Shown here: positions 24,027 to 34,970 of the stretch, piece by piece
How positions within the stretch are numbered: position 1 is the stretch's first letter
Layout: every line of letters begins with the position of its first letter
Assembly: GCA_009602735.1 (NCBI GenBank)
Contig: WELA01002573.1
Location: 28,720-92,719 of the forward strand
From: Mesotaenium endlicherianum
Lineage: Eukaryota > Streptophyta > Zygnematophyceae > Zygnematales > Mesotaeniaceae
Direction: 5' to 3'
Length of the DNA: 64,000 nucleotides
Made by a program: the position numbers and the translations under genes
The notes under the pieces: model-generated
The model's input: only the letters and a program-made list of their open reading frames with translations
Told to the model about the DNA's origin: nothing
The model's database searches: none

Positions 24027-25330
24027 ATGGCCGATGATGATCGGGATGAAAATCCTAAGTTCAAGCTGTCTGCAAAGTGTTTTTAGGGACGAACCAGCGG
24101 AAACGATCTCACTTTCGAAGAGTTTGATGAGATCTATTGGGCAGAATTCTTTGAGAAGATTCGGAAGGATTCTTCTTATACGCAATCTGTCGCATTTATA
24201 GACTTGGTTCAGTACTTGGACAAGGATGCCCTGCTGCTATATCGCCAATTCCGGAAGAATGAGGATCTCACCCAGGAATGGGCATTTGCAGAACAAAAAA
24301 GGGCAAGGGATTTGAAAATCCAGAAAGAGGCTGCGAAAGCCCGAATGTCTGCTTTATCTTCAGGAAGAACAGTGACAACAGCACTTGTTGAGAGCATAGA
24401 CTTAGCTGCACTAACACAAGAATTAACAGAGGCCATGAGGCAACTCACTGAGGGTCAGCAAAGGGTTGCTACTCAGAGCGATGATGCTGGCTCTGTCGCA
24501 GAATTGCGAAAAGTGTGTGCAGAATTGTCTGAAAAGATTGCTATTGCTCAGGAACGAGTACCACGCAGAGCTGCTCTCCCCATGGTCAGCAAGGCGATAG
24601 CGCCACGACAAAGGGAAGGCATGTGCAAGCCTTGGCTAGCTGTGGTGAGGATATGGAGGCTGGGGATGACCAGCTAGACCCCAAGCATTGTCTGCGTCGT
24701 TCCTTTAAGTTGCTTGAAGCACGATTCCCAGAGGATCGCAGTCTTAAGGTGCACTGTTATGTGCATTTTGTCCGACAGAAGAACAAGACAGTCATGGAGG
24801 TTAAATCCAGATTGGTAGACCTCGCCAAAAAGGAAAAAATATACGAGCCCAGAATAGTGGCTGACAAGTTTCTGTTGTGCTTGGGCAAGGAAACAGATCG
24901 TGAAGTCAGGCCACATCTGTCCGCAAAGCACGGGATTGACTAGGACATCGACGAGACGGCTGAAATAGCACGCAATGTCAAAGAAGGTAAAGTGTGGTAC
25001 AAAGAGGCTTCCAGGACGCTTATGGCTCCTGAGAGGAGGGAGGAATCCTCTCCACCTAAGGCCAACAACTCTAATTTTCAGTTTAAGAAAAAGAGCGGGT
25101 CTTTCAATAAGTTTGCTAAGCATGCCAACACTGCTGAAAAAGCAGAGAGCTGTTGGAATTGCGGGAAATCGGGACATCAAAAGAGGGATTGTTCGTACCC
25201 AGATGCTGAGCAATAATCTGCTGGCAAGGCACAGATATGTGCACATTGCAGCAAGAAGGGACATTCAGAAGATGAGTGCTGGTCTAAGAACCCAAAGTTA
25301 AAATCACCTTGGGCAAATGCTGCCACAAAA
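24027..25330 (+). pseudogene. Gag-like region of element M
   Basis: Begins with an acidic N-terminus (MADDDRDENPKFKL) and passes through a Gag-type helical region (YLDKDALLLYRQFRKNEDL; later FPEDRSLKVHCYVHFVRQKN). It ends with two CCHC zinc knuckles, CWNCGKSGHQKRDC (about 25150-25195) and CAHCSKKGHSEDEC (about 25235-25280). Two knuckles in tandem differ from the single knuckle of D, E and A. Broken. Fossil. Confidence 0.75.
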
Positions 25331-25370
25331 GAGGCAGACAAGGAAAGAAAGAAAGAAAAGGGTGGCTCTG

Positions 25371-26090
25371 TGAAATGAATCGACTTACCAAATAGACGAT
25401 TAACAATTAATAAAGATCTTTATATCAGCAAGTAATCTTTATGGTATTTTCCGTTAACTAGTTAAACGGCAAAGGACAACACACTAGCAGTGAACAATAC
25501 TCGTAAGTCAAATGCGAGTGAACTAGCATCAATAATGCAATCAGTAAACTCATACATAAGCAAGGTTAGAAGACAGTGTGTACCAATGGCTTGTCGCCTT
25601 GGATTCAATTTTATCTCAGTAAGCTGTGCAAGAGAGTTGGCCTCGTTCCCGAATGCTGAACTCGAGAACAATGCCTAGCATATGTACATGGAATGAGTTT
25701 ACTGTTCAACGGCCAGTGCGATGGCACCGCCTGCCCGGGAGTTAACCACGTTGGTAGGACCTCGGCTAACCAAATCCACCGCCATCTCCCATCATCCCAA
25801 ATCGCCATCCATCATAGGGATGTCATCTGGCCATTCATCTAGCATATCACACTTAGATGCATATCGAGGCAGTTCGCTGCTACCGAGTACGGAACTCAGC
25901 TGGCTGTCAAAGAATGTGTCAGCAAGCTGACTTAAGTGGACTTCAGCCTGCTGCTTCCGGCTGAGTCATTAAACTGCTATTAAATATAAAGTCCAGCAGA
26001 CTGATTATCAACTAGAGTTCAGTAGGCTAAACTTAAATAACTATTATATTTAAATGAATATTACATCTACTAATATACTGATTCATTACA
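25371..26090 (-). repeat. Solo LTR-A in element M
   Basis: 720 bp, complete LTR-A in minus orientation, between the zinc knuckles and the protease-like region of M. Flanks CTCTG (25366-25370) and CTTTG (26091-26095) are a 5-bp duplication with one difference, so this is an independent insertion reduced to a solo LTR. Confidence 0.92.
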
Positions 26091-26127
26091 CTTTGGTAAT
26101 CGCAAGGGTAACCAGAAGGATGAAGCT

Positions 26128-27260
26128 ATGAGTGCAGAAATCGCTGAGTTGAAAGCTCAGTTTGCGAAACTAAACGCGCCCAATGTCGACTATGATGCAG
26201 ATATTGCAGAAAAGACCGTCTGCAAAGGCGAGAAGTTGATGCCTGAAAAGGTTGTGGACGTAACGGCTGCCGAGCAAGCAAATCACAACCGTCTAGTGCC
26301 AAGGAATGCTGGGAAGCTTCCTCAAACTTTTCGGATCACTCTGGATGAAAATGAGACCTTGCAGCTACGACAAGCCAAGCCTGGGACGCGTAAAACATTT
26401 AGTTTTTCGCTGGAGAAGCTGAAGGCCTGGGTGGAACACCGGATCCAGCATACTCCTTTGCTCTCTCTCGCTGATTTGCATATCAGTTACCCATTCACAG
26501 TTGAAGAAGCCGGACATCAGCTGGATATGGCTGAGGAAGGTGCAAATAGCGCCTCATTGCCCACCAATTTCAGCACCGTGAGAGTGCAAAATAGGGATGG
26601 TGCATTAATCTTCAACAAATGGGCAGCTCCCAACATTTTGTTGGATGCAGGCGCACAGCCAGTCATCTTGGGAAAGCGAGCTCTGAAAGCTCTAGGATTG
26701 ACGGCAAGGGACCTGAAAGAGAGCCCTTTCCAGTTGAGAACTGCCTCAGGACAAGTCTCAAAGTTTTGTGGGATTACCGCAAGCCTGTGAAAATCACAAT
26801 AAATCCAGGGAAACCTGAAGAGGCATCACTACTCATGGAGTGCACAGTGACGGAGGCAGAGAACTATGAAATTCTCTTGGGAACAGAAGCACTGATTTCC
26901 TTGGGTATGGTCATTGATCTGCGGAAGCAGAGCGTGATTTACCAGTCAACAGATCGGCAGCCGGCAGGAGAAATTCCTGTGAAGATGGTCTGCACAGGAG
27001 AAGCAAACTACGGATTGCTAGACTGCTGCGTTAACGACAGGTACCCAGAAGCCGCCGACAACATCATGAAGCAAGAAGAGGAAGACTATACAAACATCAA
27101 CATGCCAACACCCTTGGTATGGCAACCCCAGATCATGAAGCCGTTGGATACTGTGAGTAATAGGGATTGCGGCCCGCAAGAATTGCTGCCAGTACCTTAC
27201 CCAGTTACCTCCACTACAAATCTGATGCCTGGAGTTGAGCCACTGCCGCAAGGCATTGAT
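26128..27260 (+). pseudogene. Protease-like region of element M
   Basis: After an N-terminal part starting MSAEIAELKAQFAKLN, the segment NILLDAGAQPVILGKRALKALGL (near 26635-26700) resembles the active-site region of retropepsin-like proteases (D-S/A-G-A). YEILLGTEALISLGMVIDLRKQ (about 26870-26935) resembles the conserved C-terminal half with its ILG motif. The protease cuts the polyprotein. Broken. Fossil. Confidence 0.65.
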
Positions 27261-27289
27261 AGGATGGAAGATCCTTTTCGCAAAAGGGG

Positions 27290-28260
27290 AGTAGTGGTGT
27301 TGGAATTATTCGTCGGACTTGGATCTGGAACCATAGCATTGATCCAGCGAGGAATACAGGTGGCCAAAGTCCTGTATGTGGACAATGACGACCACGCTTT
27401 GCTAGCATTCCAAGAAGTCATGAGTAAGATGCGGCAAATGCATCTTTATAAAGGGTTGGCGCCCGCATATAGCAATGACGAGCGCATCGCCGGAGGCAAC
27501 ATTATCGATGTGAAGCCTGAACACCTGTATGGCTACAAAATTGACTGAATCTTTGTTGGATTTCCTTGTCAACCATTTTCTCAAGCTGGAAACCGGAGGG
27601 GATTCAGTGATCCACGAGCACAACACTGGGGATGGATAGTGAAAATCATCAGCAGGCTGCGGGAACGACAGCACTACTACCCACCAGTGTTTGTGATTAT
27701 GAATGTACATCTAGAAATGGATTACAAGCAGATGAAGCCGGGAGAACCATGGCTGATTTTCAACTCCACTTTGGACCATCATGTGCTAATCAACGACGCC
27801 AAGTACGGAGGATTATCCCATAGGGCCAGGATATTTTGGACCCAAGGCATATCTATTGAGGTCCTGAGGGAGATGGAGGACATTACACGGCAATCACCAA
27901 CCGCATTGACAGTGAAATAGGCGCTGGCGGTGCATACCAGACTAGTGGTCAGGAGGGATTCCTATCCACAGTGTGTCATCAATGAACCAGATCAGCCAAG
28001 GGTGGTACTGCCAACCTTCACAGCATATCCAAGATCCCGAGCCTTCATAGAAGGTGGACCAGGACTGGTCAAAGGCATGCATGAAAGAAACGCCGTTTGG
28101 AGAGAGCCTGCTGCGGTAGAGAAGGGCAAATGCCTTGGAATACCCGACAACATAGCTCGGCATATAGCCGGTGCTGTAGGGTCAGATGAAGCTGCAAAGA
28201 TTTTTGGCAACATGATTGGGCAGCACTCTATGACTTGGTTGGTGGAAACAATCATGACAA
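27290..28260 (+). pseudogene. C5-cytosine DNA methyltransferase domain of element M
   Basis: Motif I for S-adenosylmethionine binding (VVLELFVGLGSGT, about 27294-27335) is followed by the acidic YVDND of motif II. The catalytic motif IV, GFPCQPFSQAG, lies at about 27558-27590. A motif VIII-like SHRARIFWT is at about 27815-27845, and an IX/X-like C-terminal part (REPAAVEKGKCLGIPDN...FGNMIGQHS) lies at about 28100-28250. PCQ is typical of cytosine methyltransferases. Such enzymes transfer a methyl group to cytosine C5; retroelement versions have been shown to methylate CG sites. I cannot say from sequence alone whether it is nearer to DNMT3, DNMT1/CMT or bacterial enzymes. It lies between protease and reverse transcriptase. 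Broken. Fossil. Confidence 0.85.
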
Positions 28261-30350
28261 GGCAGCAGCTGACTTTCACTGACAAGCCTCTGTCGAGAAC
28301 AAGACCAGTGACAATTGGAGTCAACGTGGTGCTAACATCTGATCAAAGAGCTATCAGGACGGCACACCAGCAACAAGAAGAATACGGTGTGCAAAGAGAC
28401 GTAGCGGAAGCTGCTAGAGACAAAGCACTCAGGGAAGCTAGGGTGGCTGAATGTAGGAGATGCCAGGATCTGTTGGACCGGATTGATAATCGGACCAATG
28501 AATTACAAGCACCTCTGGAAAGAGAAGATACACCCATGGGGGACCAAGCACCTGAGCAGGCAACGGCGCTGCCAACTGCAGAAGACGATACGCAGGACAC
28601 CCCATCATCTGCAAAAAACGCCACTCACAGCCAGATATTTGGGAGCTCACCTCCCGGAGCCATGACATTACGACGTGAGGAGACTCCAGAAGATGCCAGA
28701 TCAGGGTATGATACTAACCGCAGTCCAAGAGCAGCTGGGCGCGGAGACTACTGACAAGAAAGCTCAAGTAGCTGGGAAGCTAACCAACAGTGTCTGTTGT
28801 CTTCACCAGAGCAAGCGCCGTTACAAGACATGTCAGAAGAATCTGAGAAGAAGACTCCCGAGCCAACGCCTGAAGAAATTGGATTTTATCTAAACGAAGC
28901 AATAGAGCGAGAACGCCAGTGCAATATTGGTGAATGGGCTGAAGAGAGTAGCCAAAATTCATGAGATTCTGAAAGGTCTGCAAAGACCATATGCCTCGAA
29001 GTGATATTCGAAGAACTCCAGGAGGAGTTGGACAAGAAATTATCTACAAAACCTGCTTTAGTGAGCCCAGAGCCGCAGGCTAAGGGGCAACAGCAGGGTT
29101 CAGCTAGTCAAACAGCTGAATCCATTACAAGGCAGATCATCGAGCACAAGGAAAAAGAAGTGGCTAAGGCAGCAAGCACGCTGTAATCAGCCATTGTCAA
29201 CTTGGCAAACCTCAACACAGATAATGATGAAGAGCCGCCACCACCTAGAGTGGAGACGTCAGTTGAAGATGACGCAGAAATGCCAGACCTGCCAGGGTTT
29301 GACCTGCCGTCAGTCACCAATGAAGAGGAGATTCAGGAAGAAATTCCACGTTTTCCTACTCCAGAGCTGGATCTGTTGGAGCTACAAGAGCTCAGGACGG
29401 ATGACTGGGTGACCGACCACTTGGTAATGGAGGGGCCCAGCCCATCAGATCTATACAACAATCTGAGGTCGCCTACATCCAGCACTCCAACCACCAGTTT
29501 GCCAGTACCAGAAGCTACCCCCCATCAGTTACAACAGCCGCAGGAAGTGGCTGCCTATACCGCTAAGGTGGAACCAACACAAGGTAATTCTCGCGGTCGT
29601 GCAAGCAGACCAAGGAAGGTAGCCCGGGAACGGAATGCACCTTTTAGGCGCATGCTGATGCGTTATCTCAAGTATAGGGGAACAGCTCAAAGAGAAGCGG
29701 TTCCGAAAGGAACCATGGCTCCACCTCCGCAACCTATCTTAGAGATTCTGCAGAGAGAAGGAGAGGATGGCTTGATTCGCAAAGCCATGGCACTAGGAAT
29801 TCACATTCCCATGGTGTGTCCGTCATCCATTGGAACGTGGGAAAAGGACAGTTCAGCTCCTAGGACATCTGCAATTTTTGAAAGGGAACTGGTAGAGCTG
29901 AGAAGCATCATAAGCCGCTTGACAGCAGAAAATGTTGTATACGCACGACTAGCTGCGGCTCAAAGACAGCAGACTTTGACACAAGCATGGACGGTTACGC
30001 CACCAGCCAGGGAGGAGTTTGGCACAACCGTTGCGCGCATTACTACTATTGAGCGCGAATGGGGTTGGAAAATTGACCCCAGGGCAGATCCAGCAGGGTG
30101 GCCGTTGCCAAACCCGCCCCCGCCACGTGAAGAGGGAGGAACAGGGACCAGCTGGACTGTTGCAGATGAAAAAAGGTTCTTGAGGCAGCCCATCCGGAGG
30201 CGTCTGACATACCCCAGTCAACACGAGAGTCGACGATCCATCGGAAAAGGTAAAAAGCCTAGGAAACAAGCCGCCGAGCCTAAAGCAGCGGAGGAGCAAG
30301 CTACGAAGTTTGCCACTCCACCTCCTAACAATCAGGCAAAAAAGCCTTAA
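28261..30350 (+). pseudogene. Charged linker region of element M
   Basis: About 2 kb between methyltransferase and reverse transcriptase. The first part contains a coiled-coil-like Glu/Arg/Ala-rich stretch (QQQEEYGVQRDVAEAARDKA). The second (29202-30350) is a long open stretch rich in Pro, Glu and Ser, with a basic cluster (RGRASRPRKVARERN) and a Lys/Arg/Ala-rich C-terminus. I recognise no domain. Such a long disordered linker is absent from D, E and A. Fossil. Confidence 0.6.
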
Positions 30351-30429
30351 GGTCAGGATGAGGGCGAAAAACCCCCACCTGAACCCAAAGAGTAGCAACT
30401 ACTGGATGCGTGTGTTGAGGAAAAGCAGC

Positions 30430-31860
30430 TGGAAACTGAGATTTTCACCATCAAAAAAATGGTCTCAGCCCAACAGAGAGCACAAGTAGAAAGGCTGCTG
30501 AAAAAGCACCGCAAGGTGATCTCTCTAACCAAGGAAGAGATCGGTAGAACCACTGCCAGTGTGTGTGAGATCACACTAACTACTGATAACCCAGTCAGAC
30601 TTGGGCCGCATAAGCTCAGTCAGACCGAATGAGACTCTGTGGAGAAAACTTGACAGGAGCTGCACAAGCTCGGTATGATTGAGAAATCAACCTCAGTACA
30701 TGGAGCTCCCACAGTAGTAGTTGCCAAGAAGGACGAGGCTGGCAATTATACAGCCACTCGTATGTATGGAGATTATAGACGACTGAACCTTCACACAGAG
30801 CCAGACAGCTATGTGATGCCTACACCAGAGCGGATCTTTGCGATTGCTACCACCGGGAAGGTGTTCAGCATCAACGATCTACACCAAGGCTTCAACCAGA
30901 TCCCTGTGAAAACAGAAGATCGAGGTAAGATCGCTTTCAGGGCCCAAAGGGAACTTTGGCAATGGACGGTAATGCCGTTTGAGCTGAAAAATGCCCTAGC
31001 CATCTTTTAGAGGACTATGGACAAAGTGCTGGAGGCGCTGGATTCTGCAAAATCATACATTGATGACGTGGTGGTGTTCAGCAAGTCCATAGAGGAGCAT
31101 CTCAAACACTTGGAACAAGTGTTCCAGCGCCTGGAGAAATTCCAGATGACGCTGCACCCTGGAAAGTGCAGATTCTTTGAGGCACATGTGCCTTACTTAG
31201 GACATGAGATTGGGAACAATGCTATGTCCCCTCAGGCTGTAAAGACTGAAGCCATTTACAAGATACCTGCACCGACAAATGTGTCTAAGCTGAAAGCCCT
31301 GTTAGGGCTAAGCGAATACTATCGTAAACTTGTGAAGGATTAAAGCAAAATTGCTAAACCCTTGACAGAACTCTTGAAAAAGGACGTACCTTTTGTGTGG
31401 ACGGAAGCCTAGGAGAAGGCCATGAACGAGCTCAAGGAGCGGCTGGTAACGGCCCCAGTTTTGCGAACGCCCGACTACTCCAAGCCGTTCAGTCTACCCA
31501 CAGACTGGAGTCGTGTGGGAATCGGCGCAGTACTCACGCAGGCCGCAAGTCCTAGAGAGGAGTACGTCATTGCCTATGCCTCGCACTCTAACAACCGAGC
31601 GGAGAGCAACTACTCGACCTACGAAGGAGAGCTGCTGGCAGTGGTTTGGGCTGTTGCACATTTCAGAGAGTATCTATGGGGAAGACTCTTCTTGCTGATC
31701 ACATATCACTCGCCGTTGCTCTGGCTGATGAAGAATGGAGACCTCATTGGTAAATTGGCTCGCTGGGCTCTTAAGCTCCATGAGTACCAGATGACAGTGA
31801 TACATCAAGCAGGTATACTCAACAACAACGCCGATGGACTTAGCAGGAACTTGGACCCAT
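30430..31860 (+). pseudogene. Reverse transcriptase and RNase H of element M
   Basis: Reverse transcriptase blocks YGDYRRLNLHTEPDSYVMP (near 30765-30825), FSINDLHQGFNQIPV (near 30865-30910) and the catalytic YIDDVVVFSK (about 31054-31085). RNase H follows with YASHSNNRAESNYSTYEGELLAVVWA (near 31575-31655). The linker to integrase includes NADGLSRN. The sequence is clearly Ty3-like but distant from D, E and A. Broken. Fossil. Confidence 0.87.
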
Positions 31861-32089
31861 CCGCAGACAACAGAACGGGAGCTCGAGAAGACGAAGATCC
31901 GAGCAGCCCAGCAGAATTGGCAGCCTGCCTGACCGAAATGGCTAGAATGATAGCGTCAGGAGAAGTTGAGCCTCTACCCCTGTTCAGTCCAGAGATCTGG
32001 AAGGATCAAGCCACTATGCATTGGCTGAAGACGGGAGTCCACATGGAAGAAATATCGGGGAAAGAAAAGGACCAGGTGAGCCATCGAGC

Positions 32090-32768
32090 TAAAAGGTTTT
32101 GCTGGAAACGCAATAACCTTTTCAAGATTGAAGAAACTGGTCAGGAGAAGTTGGTGCCAGAACCCACCAAAAGGCGAGCTCTGGTGCAGGAAATGCACGA
32201 GAATACTGGACACTATGGTGTCAAGAAGACATATCATCTTCTGGAGCTGTCTTACTGGTGGAGGGGCATGAAGCAGCAGTGTGAGGATGTGATCAAGCCC
32301 TGCAAAAGCTGCGATCGCGTTAAGGCTGGTTTCATGCAACAACGCCCACACCTGCAATCTCTGCCAATCATGGGCCTAGGCTACCGCTGGAACTGCGATC
32401 TCGCAAGAGAGCTACCGCTGTCCAAGCGAGGTAACAAGTACATTATGGTCATGATTGAGCATTTTTCTAAGTGGATAGAGGTTGTACTTCTAACTGCTAA
32501 GGAAAACTTGGGGACCCTGGAAGCCCTTCTCAACGGTGTGATTGTACGTCATGGAGCTCCAGCAGAAGTGCTGACAGACCAGGAGTTTGAGTTCCAAGGA
32601 TCTTTTCAGAAACTCTTGAACAAATGCTTCATTGACCATCGCATTACGTCAAGAGATCACCCACTGGCAAATGGTCTAGCAAAACGGATGGTGCAAACCA
32701 TAAAGTCTGCTTTGCGCAAATTTTGCCTTGAGCACAACAAGCGTGATTGGGATCTGGCTTTGCCATGG
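32090..32768 (+). pseudogene. Integrase of element M, first part
   Basis: Zinc-binding HHCC region (HENTGHYGVKKTYHLL...CKSCDRVKAGF, about 32190-32335) and the beginning of the catalytic core (GNKYIMVMIEHFSKWIEVV, about 32430-32490; then GLAKRMVQTIKSALRKF near 32690). The full-length A element is inserted after 32768; M sequence resumes at 41541. Fossil. Confidence 0.85.
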
Positions 32769-33451
32769 TGTAATAAATTAGTATACTTGTTGATATAATA
32801 TTTATTTAAATAATATAGTTAAATCTGTTCAGCCTGCTGAACTCTAGTTAATGACTTGGCCGGAAGTAGCAGGCTGAGGTCACCTTAAGTCAGCTTGCTG
32901 ACACATTCTTTGACAGCCAGCTGACTTCCGTACTCGGTAGCAGCGAACTGCCTCGATATGCATCTAAGTGTGGTATGCTAGATGAATGGCCAGATGACAT
33001 CCCTATGATGGATGGCGATTCGGGATGATGGGAGATGGCGGTGGATTTGGTTAACCGAGGTCCTACCAACGTGGTTAACTCCCGGGTAGGCGGTGCCATC
33101 ACACTGGCCGTTGAATAGTAAACTCATTCCATGTACATATGCTAGGCATTGCTCTCGAGTTCGGCATTCGGAAACGAGGCCAACTCTCTTGTACAGCTTA
33201 CTGAGAGAGATCTGAATCCAAGGCGAGAAGCCATTGATACGCACTGTCTTCTAACCTTGCTTATGTATGAGTTTACTGATTTGCATCACTGATGCTAGTT
33301 TACTCGCATTTGACTTACGAGTATTATTCACTGCTAGTGTATTGTCCTTTGCCGTTAAACCAGTTAACGAAAAAATATCATAAAGATTACTTGCTGATAT
33401 AAAGATCTTTATTAATTATTAATCGCCTATTTGGTAAGTCGATTCATTTCA
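32769..33451 (+). repeat. 5' LTR of full-length element A
   Basis: 683 bp, TGTAATAAATTAG...GATTCATTTCA. It lacks about 38 bp present in the 3' LTR, otherwise the two are very similar. The primer site TGGTATCGGAGC follows at about 33453-33464. Confidence 0.95.
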
Positions 33452-33485
33452 GTGGTATCGGAGCAGTTATCACAGTCTTCTTTGT

Positions 33486-34970
33486 ATGGTAAGGACAAGG
33501 TCTCAAACTAGCAACTCCCGAGACATGGAGAACCAGGATAACGAGAATGTCAAAAACCAGGCGGAAAGCCATGTAGCGGGAAACCGTACCTATTCGGAAG
33601 CAGTAGCAGATACTGCAGCTAGGGAGGCTGCAGATGAGGCAGCTGCTATTGCCGCAGTTGCAGCTCAACAAGCTGAGGAGGAGAGAGCCAGGCTAGAAGC
33701 TGAACAAGTAGCAAAGGCCGCTGAAGATACAGAAAGGAGGGAAAGACAGCCAGCTGACGAGCGCACTGTCGAGGAAATCATGGCATCAAGGGCCAATGTT
33801 TTGAACCCACCTCCTGCTGTACAACTCAATGTACCCCTAGGTCAAATACGTGATCGGCTGAATGCGGCAGGAATTGCTGCTGCAGGAGCGAGAGGGATTG
33901 TTGAGGACACTACTCAGCGAGTAGATACCAATGCTGCCGCTGCATTTGCTAATCTACCACCCCAAAGTGTAGACTTGGGAGCTTTGTTCGTTCAGATGCA
34001 ATCGCAAACGGCGACCATGTATCAGTCCCAAGAGGAGGACAAAAGAATCATAATGTCCCTATTGCAGGACAAAGACCAACTGGGGTCTCACACCACTAGT
34101 GGTGGTGGCCGAGGGCCTAGTAAGCCCAAGCCGAAACCTCCCCAGGAATATGATCCTGAGGGGAACTGAAAGTATTACCTGATCAAGTTTCTCGCGGATG
34201 TTGAGCAGTGGCTGGAGAACTACCCAGAACTGCAAGATTACGAGAAGGTCAGGCACACTGGTGCGCTAGTGAAAGGTAGTGCCGCAGACTGGTGGCTTTA
34301 CTGGAAGGGGGAGCGTAAGGCTCGGCAACTCGGTGACCCTACGTGGGTAGAGTTTGTCGAGAAGTTGCATGAGAAGTTTGATGTCATCAACCAGCAGGAG
34401 AAAGCTATCTATGCGATGATCTCCCTGACACTGAAGCAGACCACTTCAGTTGCTGAGTTTGCTCAAAAGTTCCAAGAGAACATGATGAAGCAGCCAGATT
34501 TGCCAGAACGGTATAGGATAGCATACTTCAGGTATGGCTTGAAATCCGAGGTCTCTGGTCATTTTGCTGAGAAAAAGTATGAGAAACTGGCTGACTTGAT
34601 CCAGGATGCTGACGCCTGGGATCAGCAGCAGTTCAATCACAAGCGCCAGAGTAACGCTTTGGTGTCTAACATTGTCAAGAAGCCCCACGGTTCCTACAAT
34701 GCAATTGAAGGAGACCAGGCTGAGGATAATCAGGGTGATGAATATGGGTATGAGTACAATGCTATTCAGTCTAGAGGTAGAGGTGGTCCCTCTCGAGGTG
34801 GCTATGGAAGGGGTGGTGGTAGGACTAAGCCGAGACCAGCCTCAGCAAAATCTACTTGCTACCATTGTCAGCAGAAAGGCCACTACAGAGAACAGTGTCC
34901 GGTCAAGCACCTGCCTAAGGTCGAGAGAAAAGACCAGCCTTTAAAAGACAGCAACAGTCAGTAATCCAGT
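33486..34970 (+). pseudogene. Gag of full-length element A
   Basis: Starts about 20 bp after the primer site with MVRTRSQTSNSRDMENQ. A long Ala/Glu-rich helical N-terminal region follows (AREAADEAAAIAAVAAQQAEEERARLEAEQ). The central Gag domain contains VKGSAADWWLYWKGERKA and the C-terminus has an RGG-like stretch (RGRGGPSRGGYGRGGG) followed by one CCHC knuckle, CYHCQQKGHYREQC (about 34855-34900). RGG and knuckle both suggest RNA binding. Nearly whole. Fossil. Confidence 0.88.

Noticed and set aside
32890-33102. A conserved frame of about 70 codons antisense to LTR-A (also at 40981-41190, 25721-25930, 42877-43086)
   Set aside because: It recurs only because the LTRs themselves are near-identical; the oldest copy (4902-5440) does not keep it, and no start context or domain supports a gene.
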